Source: an uncultured Lachnospiraceae bacterium (GTDB lineage: Bacteria > Bacillota > Clostridia > Lachnospirales > Lachnospiraceae). From it: a stretch of DNA of 64,000 bases. Location: contig CADBFP010000003.1 of NCBI GenBank assembly GCA_902793995.1, positions 1 through 64,000 on the forward strand, written 5' to 3'. Each line of letters opens with the position of its first letter. The first letter of the stretch is position 1. The position numbers and the translations under genes were made by a program. This document shows positions 51,593-61,074 of the stretch, one piece after another. The notes under the pieces were generated by a model. The model searched no databases and was not told the DNA's origin. It was given only the letters and a program-made list of their open reading frames with translations.

Positions 51593-54085
51593 TTAATTAC
51601 CTCCCTGAAGGGTGGGAATCACATCCAGGAAAGCCACATCATCCATCCAGCTCCAATAAAGGCTGTGGCCTGTGGGCAGGGTAGAAACATCAATGGTCTT
51701 TACATTATAAACCAGGTAGTCCACCAAGGTATAACAAGGCAGTTCCACGGCTTCTTCCCGTACCCGGTCCATAATCTCCCAGGCTTCTTTCTTGGCCTTT
51801 TCATATTCGTCGGAATCCGCCAGTTCTGCGTATTCGGCCAGCATCTCATCCAGTTTTTCATCATAGATGCGGAAAAGATTGTTAGGGCTGGTGCTGCTGT
51901 AATGCAGATCAAAATTGGGCCCGCCGATGCATTTCCAGGAAGCGCTCCAGATATCCGCATCTCCCATATACAGAGTGGCCAGCATATTCTCCTGAGAACT
52001 AATATAGCGCAGTTCCAGGTTTATGCCGTGCTGATATAAGACGGACTTGGCATAGGCCAGCATGCCGTAGGAAGGATGGTCCACATACTGATTGCCTTGC
52101 AGCACCACTCCGTAGCGCAGCGAAGCCCCCTCCGGCGCAGCGGTAAATTTTTCGATGGTTTCATTGTAAGTGAAACCGGCCCGGATCAGATACTCTTTTA
52201 CCACATCCAGACAATTGTAATAGCGGGTCAGGGCATCGTCGCCGTTTTCATAGATGCGGTTTCCTTCCAGATCATACACGAAGGCATCCGTAGCATCTTC
52301 GCCCGGTTCCAGGGAGAAGAAGGGCGAAACCGGATACTGAATCAGTTTCATGGAACTGCCGAAATAGTTTTCATAAGCCATATCCCGGTAAACAGCCATG
52401 GCAGTCAGAAGCGCCCGGCGAAGGCAGCGGGACTCCTCCGAATAGGGATCCTCTCCCACCTTCACCTTCTCCGCATTGATCCCCATATAACTGTAACCCA
52501 GGTCATAGATTTCTTCCGCATAAATCTTGTCACCAACCAGCTTATGATTGCTGTTGATGCCTCTTAAGGTATTATACACGGTACGGTTCCCTTTTAATAC
52601 CACGATATCCAGCTCATTATTGGATATCTCTTCCAAAACATTGTTTCCGTAAGGACGGATCAGCATATAATCGATATCGGAGGTCTTTTTGTAATAGCCA
52701 TCGTTTTTCTGAAGACGCACCGCCTGGCCGTCATAATCCACAAATACATAAGGACCGGCCCCCAGGGGTTTTTCCAGCGCATCAGCGGGTATCTGATAGT
52801 CTCCCCGGGGAAAGCCGAATTGATGCTCTTCGTAATTATAGGCTTCTTTATCTCCGTAATAATGCAAAGGGGCAATGACCATGTCAAACAAATCGTTCAC
52901 GGCCTGGTTGGCCTTGCCGTGGACCCGAAGCTTCACCGTATAATCCCCCAGGCGGACTATGCCGCTGATATGATCGACGGGTTCGCCTCCGGCTTCGTTC
53001 ATTTTTCGATAAAGTATCAATTCTCTGGTATAGGTATTCACCCGCTCATCAAAATAATGCTCGTTTACAGCATAATTCTCCGCCAGCTTCCGGTAATCCA
53101 GGCCATAACTGAGGATCACATCTTCGCAGACATCCTCCGGACTCTTTCCCACCGGGCTGTATTTTAGGTCGATGCCGTAGATTTTGAAAAAGAATTCTTC
53201 CGCCGAATTGCCGTAGCCCAGGGCCTGATAAGATGTCCAGTCCCGTTTGGCTTCTTCCATCCCTTTTTGCAATGTGTCCCGAATCAGGATCTTGATAAAA
53301 TCCTGGGTTTCCTTGCCGGGATTCGCCAGCTCCGCTTCCACCTCTTCATCGCTCACCGTGGTGCTCTCCGCCATGGAATTATTGTAATAATAATTTTTCA
53401 GGCCGACGATATCCATGCTGCGCAGAGTGCCGTCGCCGGTGAAATTGGGCTGAAGCCGCACATAAAGGTTGAAAATCAGATCATCTACCGTCAGCTTTTC
53501 CCCGTCGCTGAAATAAATCCCGTCCTTCAGTTTCAAAGTAAAGGAGGATTCGTCCGCCTCTTCGTCGTACTCCCGGCTGATATCCGCCGGGCCGGTGTAG
53601 AGATATCGTTCGTTATTGAAATAGCTGTATTCTCCTTCTGTGGCCATCATAATGACCCGGCCGGTACGGTCTCTGGTCAGAAGATTCAGTCCCACCAGCT
53701 TCATCACATTGGCGTCCCCCTCGGATAAATCCATAAAGGGGTTGAAATTGCCTTTAAGCTCCGAGACGCCTACCCGAAGCACCGTGGAGAGCACGGGTTC
53801 CGCCGAAGGATCCGTAGGGCCGGAAGTAGAAGGGGCCGGCGTGGCAGATTCCGGTTGAGATTCGGAAACGGCAGGGGTAACAGTTTCCGTTCCGGGGGCA
53901 GGAGCCGTAAGCTCCGCCGTAAGGGATGCCGTGGTCTGTGCCTCCGTCTTATTGAACAGCTTGGAAAAGTTGAATATATCGGAAATACTGCTGCCCGTCA
54001 ACAGCAGCACCGCAATAAAAACCAGCAACAATCCCCCTAAAGAACCGGCTATAATTCCCAGGGTTTTATTCAGTTTGTTTTTCAT
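51593..54085 (-). CDS. Membrane-anchored extracellular solute-binding protein, family 5
   Basis: An 830-residue protein. One N-terminal membrane helix (about 9-30, LGIIAGSLGGLLLVFIAVLLL) has no lipobox Cys, so it is anchored by the helix and not as a lipoprotein. A Thr/Ser/Pro-rich spacer follows (about 45-95), then a large family 5 (oligopeptide/dipeptide/nickel) binding domain with VTVRVGVSELKGNFNP-like opening and DGIYFSDGEKLTVDDLIFN. It is longer than typical OppA. No permease or ATPase genes are adjacent, so the ligand and partner are unknown. Confidence 0.85.
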   Translation of the reverse strand: MKNKLNKTLGIIAGSLGGLLLVFIAVLLLTGSSISDIFNFSKLFNKTEAQTTASLTAELTAPAPGTETVTPAVSESQPESATPAPSTSGPTDPSAEPVLSTVLRVGVSELKGNFNPFMDLSEGDANVMKLVGLNLLTRDRTGRVIMMATEGEYSYFNNERYLYTGPADISREYDEEADESSFTLKLKDGIYFSDGEKLTVDDLIFNLYVRLQPNFTGDGTLRSMDIVGLKNYYYNNSMAESTTVSDEEVEAELANPGKETQDFIKILIRDTLQKGMEEAKRDWTSYQALGYGNSAEEFFFKIYGIDLKYSPVGKSPEDVCEDVILSYGLDYRKLAENYAVNEHYFDERVNTYTRELILYRKMNEAGGEPVDHISGIVRLGDYTVKLRVHGKANQAVNDLFDMVIAPLHYYGDKEAYNYEEHQFGFPRGDYQIPADALEKPLGAGPYVFVDYDGQAVRLQKNDGYYKKTSDIDYMLIRPYGNNVLEEISNNELDIVVLKGNRTVYNTLRGINSNHKLVGDKIYAEEIYDLGYSYMGINAEKVKVGEDPYSEESRCLRRALLTAMAVYRDMAYENYFGSSMKLIQYPVSPFFSLEPGEDATDAFVYDLEGNRIYENGDDALTRYYNCLDVVKEYLIRAGFTYNETIEKFTAAPEGASLRYGVVLQGNQYVDHPSYGMLAYAKSVLYQHGINLELRYISSQENMLATLYMGDADIWSASWKCIGGPNFDLHYSSTSPNNLFRIYDEKLDEMLAEYAELADSDEYEKAKKEAWEIMDRVREEAVELPCYTLVDYLVYNVKTIDVSTLPTGHSLYWSWMDDVAFLDVIPTLQGGN

Positions 54086-54129
54086 ATAAAAACTCCATTC
54101 GGATAGTATTAGCCAAAAAGCTAAAGGTC

Positions 54130-54158
54130 AATATAGCATAATTTCCCGATCCAGTCAA
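54130..54158 (-). promoter_or_regulatory. Promoter of the solute-binding protein gene
   Basis: On the - strand TTGACT (54158-54153) and TATATT (54135-54130) are 17 bases apart. A small TTAGC/GCTAA hairpin lies in the leader. Confidence 0.8.
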
Positions 54159-54221
54159 TTTTTTGCGGCTTCTTGAGAAATATTCGAAAAACGCCGTCCG
54201 GGGAAAGGTTCCCCCTCCCCC

Positions 54222-54250
54222 TTGCGCAGACAGCCCCTTTGTTGTAAAAT
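54222..54250 (+). promoter_or_regulatory. Promoter of clpC-radA
   Basis: TTGCGC (54222-54227) and TAAAAT (54245-54250) are 17 bases apart. GAAAGGAAGG precedes ATG 54279. I see no CtsR operator (direct heptamer repeat) at this promoter. Confidence 0.7.
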
Positions 54251-54278
54251 ACGGAGGAATGAAAGGAAGGTTTTTTAC

Positions 54279-56555
54279 ATGAAGGAATCTCAATTTCCCT
54301 ATACCGAATCAGCCCGGAAGCTTTTGAAGAAAGCCGCCCGCATTGCCCAGCTTTACGGCAGCGGGGCGGTTTCCACGGAGCATCTGCTGCTTGCTTTTTT
54401 TGATATTCCCTGTCTGCCGGGAGCCGTGATGAAGAATCAGGGCATCACCCGGGAAAAGGTGACGGAAACCCTGGAGAACCTGCTGGGGGAGCATTTTAAA
54501 ATTACGGAGCATCCGGCCCAGGGGTCTCTGCCTTACAGTCCTTTGATGGAACTCTTGCTGCAGGAAAGCGAGGAAATAACCCGGGAAGAAGGGGCCGGCC
54601 AGGTCAGCACCGTGGAAATATTTACCGCGCTGGTGCAGGATACGGAAGGGGTAGCCTCTTATGTGTTCCGCATTTTGGGGGTGGACATCACGGAACTGCT
54701 GGATCATATCCTCCATGCCATGGGGGAAAACCGCCACGGCCTGGAGGATGTGCTGGTGGAAGCGGGAGGCGGAAATGCCTCTTCCGGCAGTACTTTAAGC
54801 CAGTTCACCCGGGATTTGACGGCCCTGGCAGCCAAAGGCAGACTGGAGCCCGTCTTCGGCCGGGAGCCGGAACTGCAGCGTCTGCTGCAGATTTTAAGCC
54901 GGAAGACCAAAAACAATCCCTGCCTCATCGGGGAACCCGGAGTGGGTAAAACCGCCGTCACGGAAGCCCTTGCCCTTAGGATTGCCTCCGGCCAGGTGCC
55001 GGATTTCTTGAAAAATAAAAGGATTTTGTCTCTCAATATCTCCTCCGTGGTGGCCGGCACCAAATACCGGGGAGAATTCGAAGAACGAATGAAAAACATT
55101 CTGGATGAGTTCGTGGCTCATCCGGAGATTATTCTGTTTATCGATGAGCTCCATACCCTCATCGGAGCAGGGGGGGCGGAAGGCAGCCTGGATGCGGCTA
55201 ATATTCTGAAACCGGCCCTTTCCCGGGGAGAAATCCAGGTAATCGGCGCCACTACTCTGAACGAATACCGGAAGCATATCGAAAAGGATGCCGCCTTAAA
55301 GCGCCGTTTCCAAAGCGTATTGGTGGAGGAGCCGGATGAAGGCGAAACCCTGGAGATTCTCCGGGGCCGGAAGGCTTTGTATGAAAAGCATCACCATATC
55401 AGCATTCAGGAAGAGGCCCTGGAAGCCGCGGTCAAGCTCTCCCGCCGCTATCTCACGGATCGGCTCTGGCCGGATAAGGCCCTGGACCTGTTGGATGAAG
55501 CCTGTTCCGGCGCCCGTTTGAATAATCCCGAAAAGGATCTGGTCTTAACAGCCCGGGATATTGCCAAAACTGTCTCCTTATGGACCAAGATTCCTCTGGA
55601 GCAACTAAGCAAAAAAGAAAACAGCCGCCTGGCGGAACTGGAAAAACAGATTCACCGGCGGGTAATAGGCCAGGAAGAGGCGGTATCCGCCCTGGCCAAA
55701 GCCATTCGCCGCAGCCGGGTAGGCTTAAAGGATCCCCGGCGGCCCATCGGCAGCTTTTTGTTCCTGGGACCCACCGGCGTGGGAAAGACGGAGCTTTCCA
55801 AAGCCCTGGCCGTGGCTCTTTTCGGAGAAGAAAAGGATCTGATCCGCATCGATATGTCCGAATATATGGAAAAACACAGTGTTTCCAAGATTATCGGTTC
55901 GCCTCCCGGTTATGTAGGCTATGACGAAGGCGGCCAGCTCTCCGAGCGGATCCGTCGGAAGCCTTACAGCGTCATTTTGTTTGACGAAATCGAAAAGGCC
56001 CATCCGGATGTGTTTCATATCCTGCTGCAGATCCTGGATGAGGGACGCCTGACGGATTCCCAGGGCACCACCGTAGATTTCCGCAATACCGTAATTATTA
56101 TGACTTCCAATGCCGGAGCCCAGCGGATTGTGGAACCCAAGGCTTTGGGCTTTTCCGCCGGGGGCTCGCCCCAGGCGGATCATGAGCGGATGAAATCCCA
56201 GGTAATGGAAGAAGTAAACCGTATCTTCCGTCCGGAATTTATTAACCGGATTGACGAAATCATTGTATTCCGCATGCTGAACAACGAGGATATCCGGGCC
56301 ATTTTAAAGCTGCAGCTGAAGGAAATCGAAGCCAGGCTGGCGGAAAGCCACCAGCTGAACTTAAGCCTCAGCAAAAAGGCCGCTGACTGGTTTTTGGCCA
56401 AGGGGTATGAGCCGAAATTCGGCGCCCGGCCCTTAAAGCGGCTGCTGCAGAACGAATTGGAGGATAAACTGGCAGACGCCATTATCAGCGGCGCCCTAAA
56501 GAACGGCAGCAAGGTAAAAGTGGATATCAGGGACGACAAGGTCGTGCTGCTCTGA
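54279..56555 (+). CDS. clpC: Clp protease ATPase subunit, ClpC/ClpA type
   Basis: A 758-residue AAA+ unfoldase. Clp_N repeats (about 1-140), AAA1 with GEPGVGKT (near 216) and [15 protein letters not shown], a short middle region, and AAA2 with GPTGVGKT (near 497), followed by the ClpB D2-small domain. The LGF tripeptide before the [11 protein letters not shown] segment matches the ClpP-docking loop, so it should work with ClpP. It is shorter than ClpC of Bacillus and I see no UVR motif in the middle region. The ctsR-mcsA-mcsB genes that usually precede clpC are missing; radA follows as usual. Confidence 0.93.
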   Translation: MKESQFPYTESARKLLKKAARIAQLYGSGAVSTEHLLLAFFDIPCLPGAVMKNQGITREKVTETLENLLGEHFKITEHPAQGSLPYSPLMELLLQESEEITREEGAGQVSTVEIFTALVQDTEGVASYVFRILGVDITELLDHILHAMGENRHGLEDVLVEAGGGNASSGSTLSQFTRDLTALAAKGRLEPVFGREPELQRLLQILSRKTKNNPCLIGEPGVGKTAVTEALALRIASGQVPDFLKNKRILSLNISSVVAGTKYRGEFEERMKNILDEFVAHPEIILFIDELHTLIGAGGAEGSLDAANILKPALSRGEIQVIGATTLNEYRKHIEKDAALKRRFQSVLVEEPDEGETLEILRGRKALYEKHHHISIQEEALEAAVKLSRRYLTDRLWPDKALDLLDEACSGARLNNPEKDLVLTARDIAKTVSLWTKIPLEQLSKKENSRLAELEKQIHRRVIGQEEAVSALAKAIRRSRVGLKDPRRPIGSFLFLGPTGVGKTELSKALAVALFGEEKDLIRIDMSEYMEKHSVSKIIGSPPGYVGYDEGGQLSERIRRKPYSVILFDEIEKAHPDVFHILLQILDEGRLTDSQGTTVDFRNTVIIMTSNAGAQRIVEPKALGFSAGGSPQADHERMKSQVMEEVNRIFRPEFINRIDEIIVFRMLNNEDIRAILKLQLKEIEARLAESHQLNLSLSKKAADWFLAKGYEPKFGARPLKRLLQNELEDKLADAIISGALKNGSKVKVDIRDDKVVLL

Positions 56556-56579
56556 TCCTGAAAAAAAAGACGGACAATT

Positions 56580-57959
56580 ATGAAAAAAGACAAAAGTACA
56601 ACTGTTTTTTTCTGCAAGGAATGCGGCTTTGAAAGCAGCAAATGGAGCGGCTTTTGCCCTGCCTGCAAAACCCCGAACAGCCTGGTGGAAGCCCCCAAGC
56701 TCTCTTCTGCTCCCGGAGGGCGCAGTCCCGGCCGCGGAAGTTTCCTTGGCGGCGGGCGGCCCCAGCCGGTGCGGCTGGAGGAAATCAGCCTGGACCATGC
56801 CCTGCGCCTTCATACCGGTTCCGAAGAGCTGGACCGGGTGCTGGGAGGCGGCTTGCTCCCGGGTTCTTTGATTCTTACGGGAGGAGATCCGGGCATCGGC
56901 AAGTCCACGCTGCTGCTTCAGGTCTGCCGCAGTCTGGCGCACGGTGGGCAGAAGGTGCTGTATGTTTCCGGGGAGGAATCCTTAAAGCAATTAAAGCTGC
57001 GGGCAGAGCGGCTGGGCCGTTTTGACGGGGATATCTCCTTCCTTTGTGAAACGGATCTGGAGCAGGTTTTAGCCCTGATGGAAACGGAAAAACCCGGAGT
57101 GGTGGTGATTGATTCCATCCAGACCATGTATGCCCCCCAGGCGGCTTCCGCCCCGGGCAGCGTGACCCAGGTTAGGGAATGCACCAACATGATCCTGAAC
57201 CATGCCAAGAGCCTGGGCATCAGCGTCTTTATCGTGGGGCATGTAACCAAGGACGGCGCCGTGGCTGGTCCCAAGCTCCTGGAGCATATGGTGGATACGG
57301 TGCTGTATTTTGAAGGGGACCGTCATGCCTCTTACCGGATTCTCAGGGGGGTAAAAAACCGTTTCGGCGCCTCCGGGGAGATTGCGGTATTTGAAATGCG
57401 CAGTGAAGGATTAAAGGAGATTCCAAATCCTTCTGCCTATATGCTTTCCGGCCGGCCGGAAAACGCTTCCGGCTCTGTCATCAGCTGCGTGATGGAGGGC
57501 ACCCGGCCCCTGCTTTTGGAAATCCAGGCCTTAATCAGCCACAGCAATTACGGCCAGGGCCGCCGCACGGCTACCGGGGCGGATTATAACCGGGTGGCGC
57601 TTCTTTTGGCGGTACTGGAAAAGCGCATGCATTTAAGTTTGTCCGACTGTGATGCCTTCGTGAATGTGACCGGCGGTTTGAAAGTGAACGATCCGGCGCT
57701 GGATCTGGCCATGGTGCTGGCCCTGTATTCCAGCCATCAAAACATATCCGTTCCGGAAAACCTGATGGTTTTCGGGGAAGTGGGACTGGCCGGAGAAGTG
57801 CGCTCCGTTTCTTTAGCCAAGGAGCGGGTGCAGGAGGCCGCCCGTTTAGGCTTTACCACTTGCCTGCTGCCCAAAAGCAGCCTCAGTGCGGATCTCAATG
57901 CCCGGGGTATGAAACTGATCGGTGTCAGCAATATAGAAGAAGCGGTCTCTGTTCTATAG
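56580..57959 (+). CDS. radA: DNA repair protein RadA (Sms)
   Basis: A 459-residue RecA-like helicase that moves branches during recombination. N-terminal zinc finger with C12, C15, C26 and C29; Walker A GGDPGIGKST (near 101); the RadA-specific KNRFG motif (near 261); and a C-terminal Lon protease-like domain without peptidase function (about 290-459). It lies 24 bases after clpC, an order conserved in many Firmicutes. The binding site before ATG is weak, so coupling to clpC is likely. Confidence 0.96.
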   Translation: MKKDKSTTVFFCKECGFESSKWSGFCPACKTPNSLVEAPKLSSAPGGRSPGRGSFLGGGRPQPVRLEEISLDHALRLHTGSEELDRVLGGGLLPGSLILTGGDPGIGKSTLLLQVCRSLAHGGQKVLYVSGEESLKQLKLRAERLGRFDGDISFLCETDLEQVLALMETEKPGVVVIDSIQTMYAPQAASAPGSVTQVRECTNMILNHAKSLGISVFIVGHVTKDGAVAGPKLLEHMVDTVLYFEGDRHASYRILRGVKNRFGASGEIAVFEMRSEGLKEIPNPSAYMLSGRPENASGSVISCVMEGTRPLLLEIQALISHSNYGQGRRTATGADYNRVALLLAVLEKRMHLSLSDCDAFVNVTGGLKVNDPALDLAMVLALYSSHQNISVPENLMVFGEVGLAGEVRSVSLAKERVQEAARLGFTTCLLPKSSLSADLNARGMKLIGVSNIEEAVSVL

Positions 57960-57994
57960 AACAATCATTTCCCTGAAGAGAACGAGGTTAGGAT

Positions 57995-58576
57995 ATGAAT
58001 ATACATCTGGATTTGTTTCTCAGCTTTGCCCGGGTGGGCGGCCTCACTTTCGGCGGCGGCTATGCCATGCTGCCCATACTCCAGCGGGAGGTGGTGGAGA
58101 AAAAAGGCTGGATTACGGAGGAGGAACTGACGGATTATTACGCCATCGGCCAGTGCACCCCCGGGGTGATTGCCGTCAATACCGCCACCTTTGTAGGAGG
58201 CAAGGTGGCTGGCTTCTGGGGCTCCGCTATGGCCACTTTAGGGGTAGTATTCCCCTCTTTAATCATTATTACGGTCATAGCCGCTTTCCTGCGGAACTTT
58301 GCGGATAACGAATATGTGATTCACGCTTTCGCCGGCCTGCGGGTGGTGGTAACGGTTTTGGTGCTGAACACCGTATTGAAGCTGATGAAAAGCAATATAA
58401 AGGGGAAAGGCCTTCCGACTTTGATCCTCTTCGCTTTGGTTTTGATTGCTTCCTTTTTCTTTAAGATTTCCTCCATCATCCTGGTAGTGGGGGCCCTGGT
58501 TTGGGGACTGTTTTTCGGCCTGTTTTTGCCTTCAAAAAAGGGGACGGATGCCCCCGGAACAGGAGGTAAAGCATGA
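57995..58576 (+). CDS. chrA: Chromate transporter subunit, first half
   Basis: A 193-residue single-domain CHR protein with about six membrane helices. The conserved opening FARVGGLTFGGGYAMLPIL and the ITEEELTDYYAIGQCTPGVIAVNTATFVG signature are clear. CHR proteins export chromate or related oxyanions; in anaerobes the natural substrate is often unknown. It is a short form that pairs with the next gene, which overlaps it by four bases. Confidence 0.9.
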   Translation: MNIHLDLFLSFARVGGLTFGGGYAMLPILQREVVEKKGWITEEELTDYYAIGQCTPGVIAVNTATFVGGKVAGFWGSAMATLGVVFPSLIIITVIAAFLRNFADNEYVIHAFAGLRVVVTVLVLNTVLKLMKSNIKGKGLPTLILFALVLIASFFFKISSIILVVGALVWGLFFGLFLPSKKGTDAPGTGGKA

Positions 58577-59142
58577 TTTACCTCCAACTTTTTTTTGAGT
58601 TTTTTAAAACCGGCCTTTTTGCCATAGGAGGTGGGCTGGCCACCCTGCCCTTCCTGCAGGAAATATCTGTCAAAACCGGCTGGTTCAGTTTAAGCGAATT
58701 GCAGGATATGATTGCGGTTTCGGAATCCACGCCGGGGCCTATCGGCGTCAATATGGCCACCTATGCAGGATTTACCGCCGCCGGTATTCCCGGGGCCTTG
58801 TGCGCCACTTTGGGGCTGGTTCTGCCCTCCTTTATCATTATCCTGATTGTGGCAGGGTTCCTTAAGCGTTTTAAGGATTCTCCTTATGTGGCTGCTGCTT
58901 TTTCCGGCTTAAGGCCTGCTTCCACCGCCTTGATTGCCGCGGTGCTGCTCTCCCTATTTCTGTCCAACTTTATTTTGATGGATGCCTGGAAGGGATTCGG
59001 TTTAGAGAGTTTGAAAGTATTGAAATGGCAGCCCCTGGCCCTGGGGGCACTGGCTTTTCTCGGAACAAAGCTGTGGAAGAAAGCGCATCCCGCCGTGTTT
59101 CTCCTGTTGGGAGCGGTAGCCGGAATTTTGCTGAAACTGTGA
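58573..59142 (+). CDS. chrA: Chromate transporter subunit, second half
   Basis: A 189-residue CHR domain protein with FFKTGLFAIGGGLATLPFL, then MIAVSESTPGPIGVNMATYAG. Together with the preceding gene it makes the split form of ChrA, with the two halves expected to insert in opposite membrane orientations. Translationally coupled by an ATGA overlap and preceded by GGAGG. Confidence 0.9.
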   Translation: MIYLQLFFEFFKTGLFAIGGGLATLPFLQEISVKTGWFSLSELQDMIAVSESTPGPIGVNMATYAGFTAAGIPGALCATLGLVLPSFIIILIVAGFLKRFKDSPYVAAAFSGLRPASTALIAAVLLSLFLSNFILMDAWKGFGLESLKVLKWQPLALGALAFLGTKLWKKAHPAVFLLLGAVAGILLKL

Positions 59143-59177
59143 TATGTTTTTCTGATGATTAAAGCGTTTGCGGGCCC

Positions 59178-59819
59178 CTACCCGTTTCTTTTTCTTCCCC
59201 AAATAAAGGCTATGCCGCCCCCTAAAAGCACCACTCCTAAAATCAGCAGCGCCTCATGTAGGAAAAAGGTGTCCGGCAGGATGGTAATCACCGGATCCGT
59301 GGCTGCGTCGAATATCCAGAAATCATTGTTGAAAAACAGTTTATGAAAGCCCACAAACAATTTATCCCATCCAATGAGAGCAAACAGGCCCAGCAATGCC
59401 GTGAGGCCGAAACAAATCCAGCCTGCCAGGCGGGCAAAGCTACGGCCGATCTTCTCCCGGCACCATAACCAAATCAGCGCCAGGCCCGCTATCGAAAGCA
59501 AAAACAGGATTTGAAAGGCATCAAAAATTCCCTTGACTTCGCGGAAATGAATCTCTCCTTCGGCAGACATAGGAAAATCCGGCATCCTTAAGGCTTCCTT
59601 GTGCCAAAGCAGATTGTAATCGATTAAGACATCATAATTCCGGCGGATAGTCTCTGGGCTCATGCCGCTGGATTCGGCTATACCCAGAGCCTTAATATCA
59701 TGATAATAAACAAAGCGCAGATTGAGAGCCAGTACCACCGCTGTGCTGATCAGGAAGCACAGCAGCAGAATAGCGGCTACGAGCGTCAGCGCTTTCGGAC
59801 TTTTTCCCGCCGTATCCAT
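59178..59819 (-). CDS. TIGR01906 family (DUF1461) integral membrane protein
   Basis: A 213-residue protein with four predicted membrane helices (near 10-30, 103-120, 130-150 and 185-205) and an extracytoplasmic segment between the first two. The segment has the family's LLW and EIHFREVKGIFD features. The TIGR01906/DUF1461 group is confined largely to Firmicutes and has no assigned function. AGGAGTAAGGG precedes ATG, three bases after the baiN-like gene ends. Confidence 0.88.
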   Translation of the reverse strand: MDTAGKSPKALTLVAAILLLCFLISTAVVLALNLRFVYYHDIKALGIAESSGMSPETIRRNYDVLIDYNLLWHKEALRMPDFPMSAEGEIHFREVKGIFDAFQILFLLSIAGLALIWLWCREKIGRSFARLAGWICFGLTALLGLFALIGWDKLFVGFHKLFFNNDFWIFDAATDPVITILPDTFFLHEALLILGVVLLGGGIAFIWGRKRNG

Positions 59820-59822
59820 CCC

Positions 59823-61061
59823 TTACTCCTCTTTGGCAGCCGCCAGGCCGGCGGCATGTCCGCTGCTCCAGGCCCATTGCAGGTTGTAGCCGCCGCAGGG
59901 ACCGTCCAAATCCAGAATCTCCCCTGCAAAATACAGGCCCTTCACTTTGATGGACTCCAGGGCAAGGCTCACTTCCGTGGCGGGAATCCCGCCGGAGGTG
60001 ACCTGGCAGGCATCAAAATCCCGGGCATCCACGATTTCAAAGCCCAGTTTCTTCAGCTGCTCCGCCAGTTTCAAGAGGCTATCCTTGTTTATTTCTTCAC
60101 AGGGGACATGCAGGGGAATCCCGCAAAGCTTAAACAGCACCGGCACCATTTTGGAAGGAACCAGGCCTAAAAGCAGGGTGCCGCTCTCCTTCCCCTCCCG
60201 GCGGATTTTCCGTTCCACCAAATCCAGAAACAGCTCTTCCCGGCTTTGTTCGGGTTTTAAATCCAGAGACAGCATAACCCGGTGTTCCGCCACCAGTTCC
60301 CGCACCGCCCGTCCGCTCAACTGAAATACGGGAATACCGGAAAGGCCGTAATCCGTAAACTGGATCTCGCCTCTTTCCCGGGCGGTTATCTCTTCTTCCA
60401 CCAGTAAGCTCAGCTCCCCGTCCACCCGGATACCGGATAGATTCTTACAGCCGGGGTGGGAGCTGATCAAAGCCCCCAGGGCCGGCAGCGGTGTTACCAG
60501 GCCGTGTCCGAAGCCCTGGGCTAAGGCATAGCCGCTGCCGTCGGAGCCGGACTTGGGAAAAGCCTTGCCGCCGGTGCTTAATATCACCCGGTCCGCCCTA
60601 ATGTTCGAACCGTTTTCGCAAAGAATCCGAAAGCTCCCCTCTTGCTTGCTGAGACCGGAAACCTTTGTGTCATAGAGAATTACCACTCCCAGGCGCTCGC
60701 ATTCCAGAGCCAGGGCCATCCGCAGGGCGGCGGCTTCCTTGCAGGCAGGATATACCCAGGCGTCATTTCCCCGGGCAGAAGCGGCTTCCACCGTCGGAAT
60801 GCCGATACTCTCAAAGAAGGCCAGGGTATCCGCTACGCCAAATTCTCGCAGCAAAACGGCAGCATGCCGACGAAAAGAACCCTGGTACAAGGAAGGATCC
60901 AGGGATAGATTCGTCAGATTACAGCGGCCGTTTCCCGTGGAAAGAATCTTTTTCCCCAAAACGGAACCGCTTTCCAGAATCGTAACGGATGCGCCGGCGC
61001 CGGCAGCCGTGATCGCTGCCATCATCCCGGATGCGCCGCCCCCGATTATTCCTACATGCAT
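59823..61061 (-). CDS. NAD(P)/FAD-dependent oxidoreductase, HI0933/BaiN family
   Basis: A 412-residue flavoprotein. N-terminal FAD motif GIIGGGASGMMAAI (4-17), LGKKILSTGNGRCNLTN, VILSTGGKAFPKSGSDG, and the C-terminal VTSGGIPATEVS and GEILDLDGPCGGYNLQWAWSSG are the family's fingerprints. Members include YhiN of E. coli and BaiN, implicated in bile acid dehydroxylation in some gut Clostridia; the family is much broader than that role, and no other bai genes are present. AAGGAGGAGG precedes ATG. Confidence 0.9.
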   Translation of the reverse strand: MHVGIIGGGASGMMAAITAAGAGASVTILESGSVLGKKILSTGNGRCNLTNLSLDPSLYQGSFRRHAAVLLREFGVADTLAFFESIGIPTVEAASARGNDAWVYPACKEAAALRMALALECERLGVVILYDTKVSGLSKQEGSFRILCENGSNIRADRVILSTGGKAFPKSGSDGSGYALAQGFGHGLVTPLPALGALISSHPGCKNLSGIRVDGELSLLVEEEITARERGEIQFTDYGLSGIPVFQLSGRAVRELVAEHRVMLSLDLKPEQSREELFLDLVERKIRREGKESGTLLLGLVPSKMVPVLFKLCGIPLHVPCEEINKDSLLKLAEQLKKLGFEIVDARDFDACQVTSGGIPATEVSLALESIKVKGLYFAGEILDLDGPCGGYNLQWAWSSGHAAGLAAAKEE

Positions 61062-61074
61062 CGATGCCTCCTCC

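Noticed and set aside
59823..61061. Bile-acid dehydroxylation operon because of the BaiN-like protein
   Set aside because: The HI0933 family is widespread and none of the other bai genes is present.
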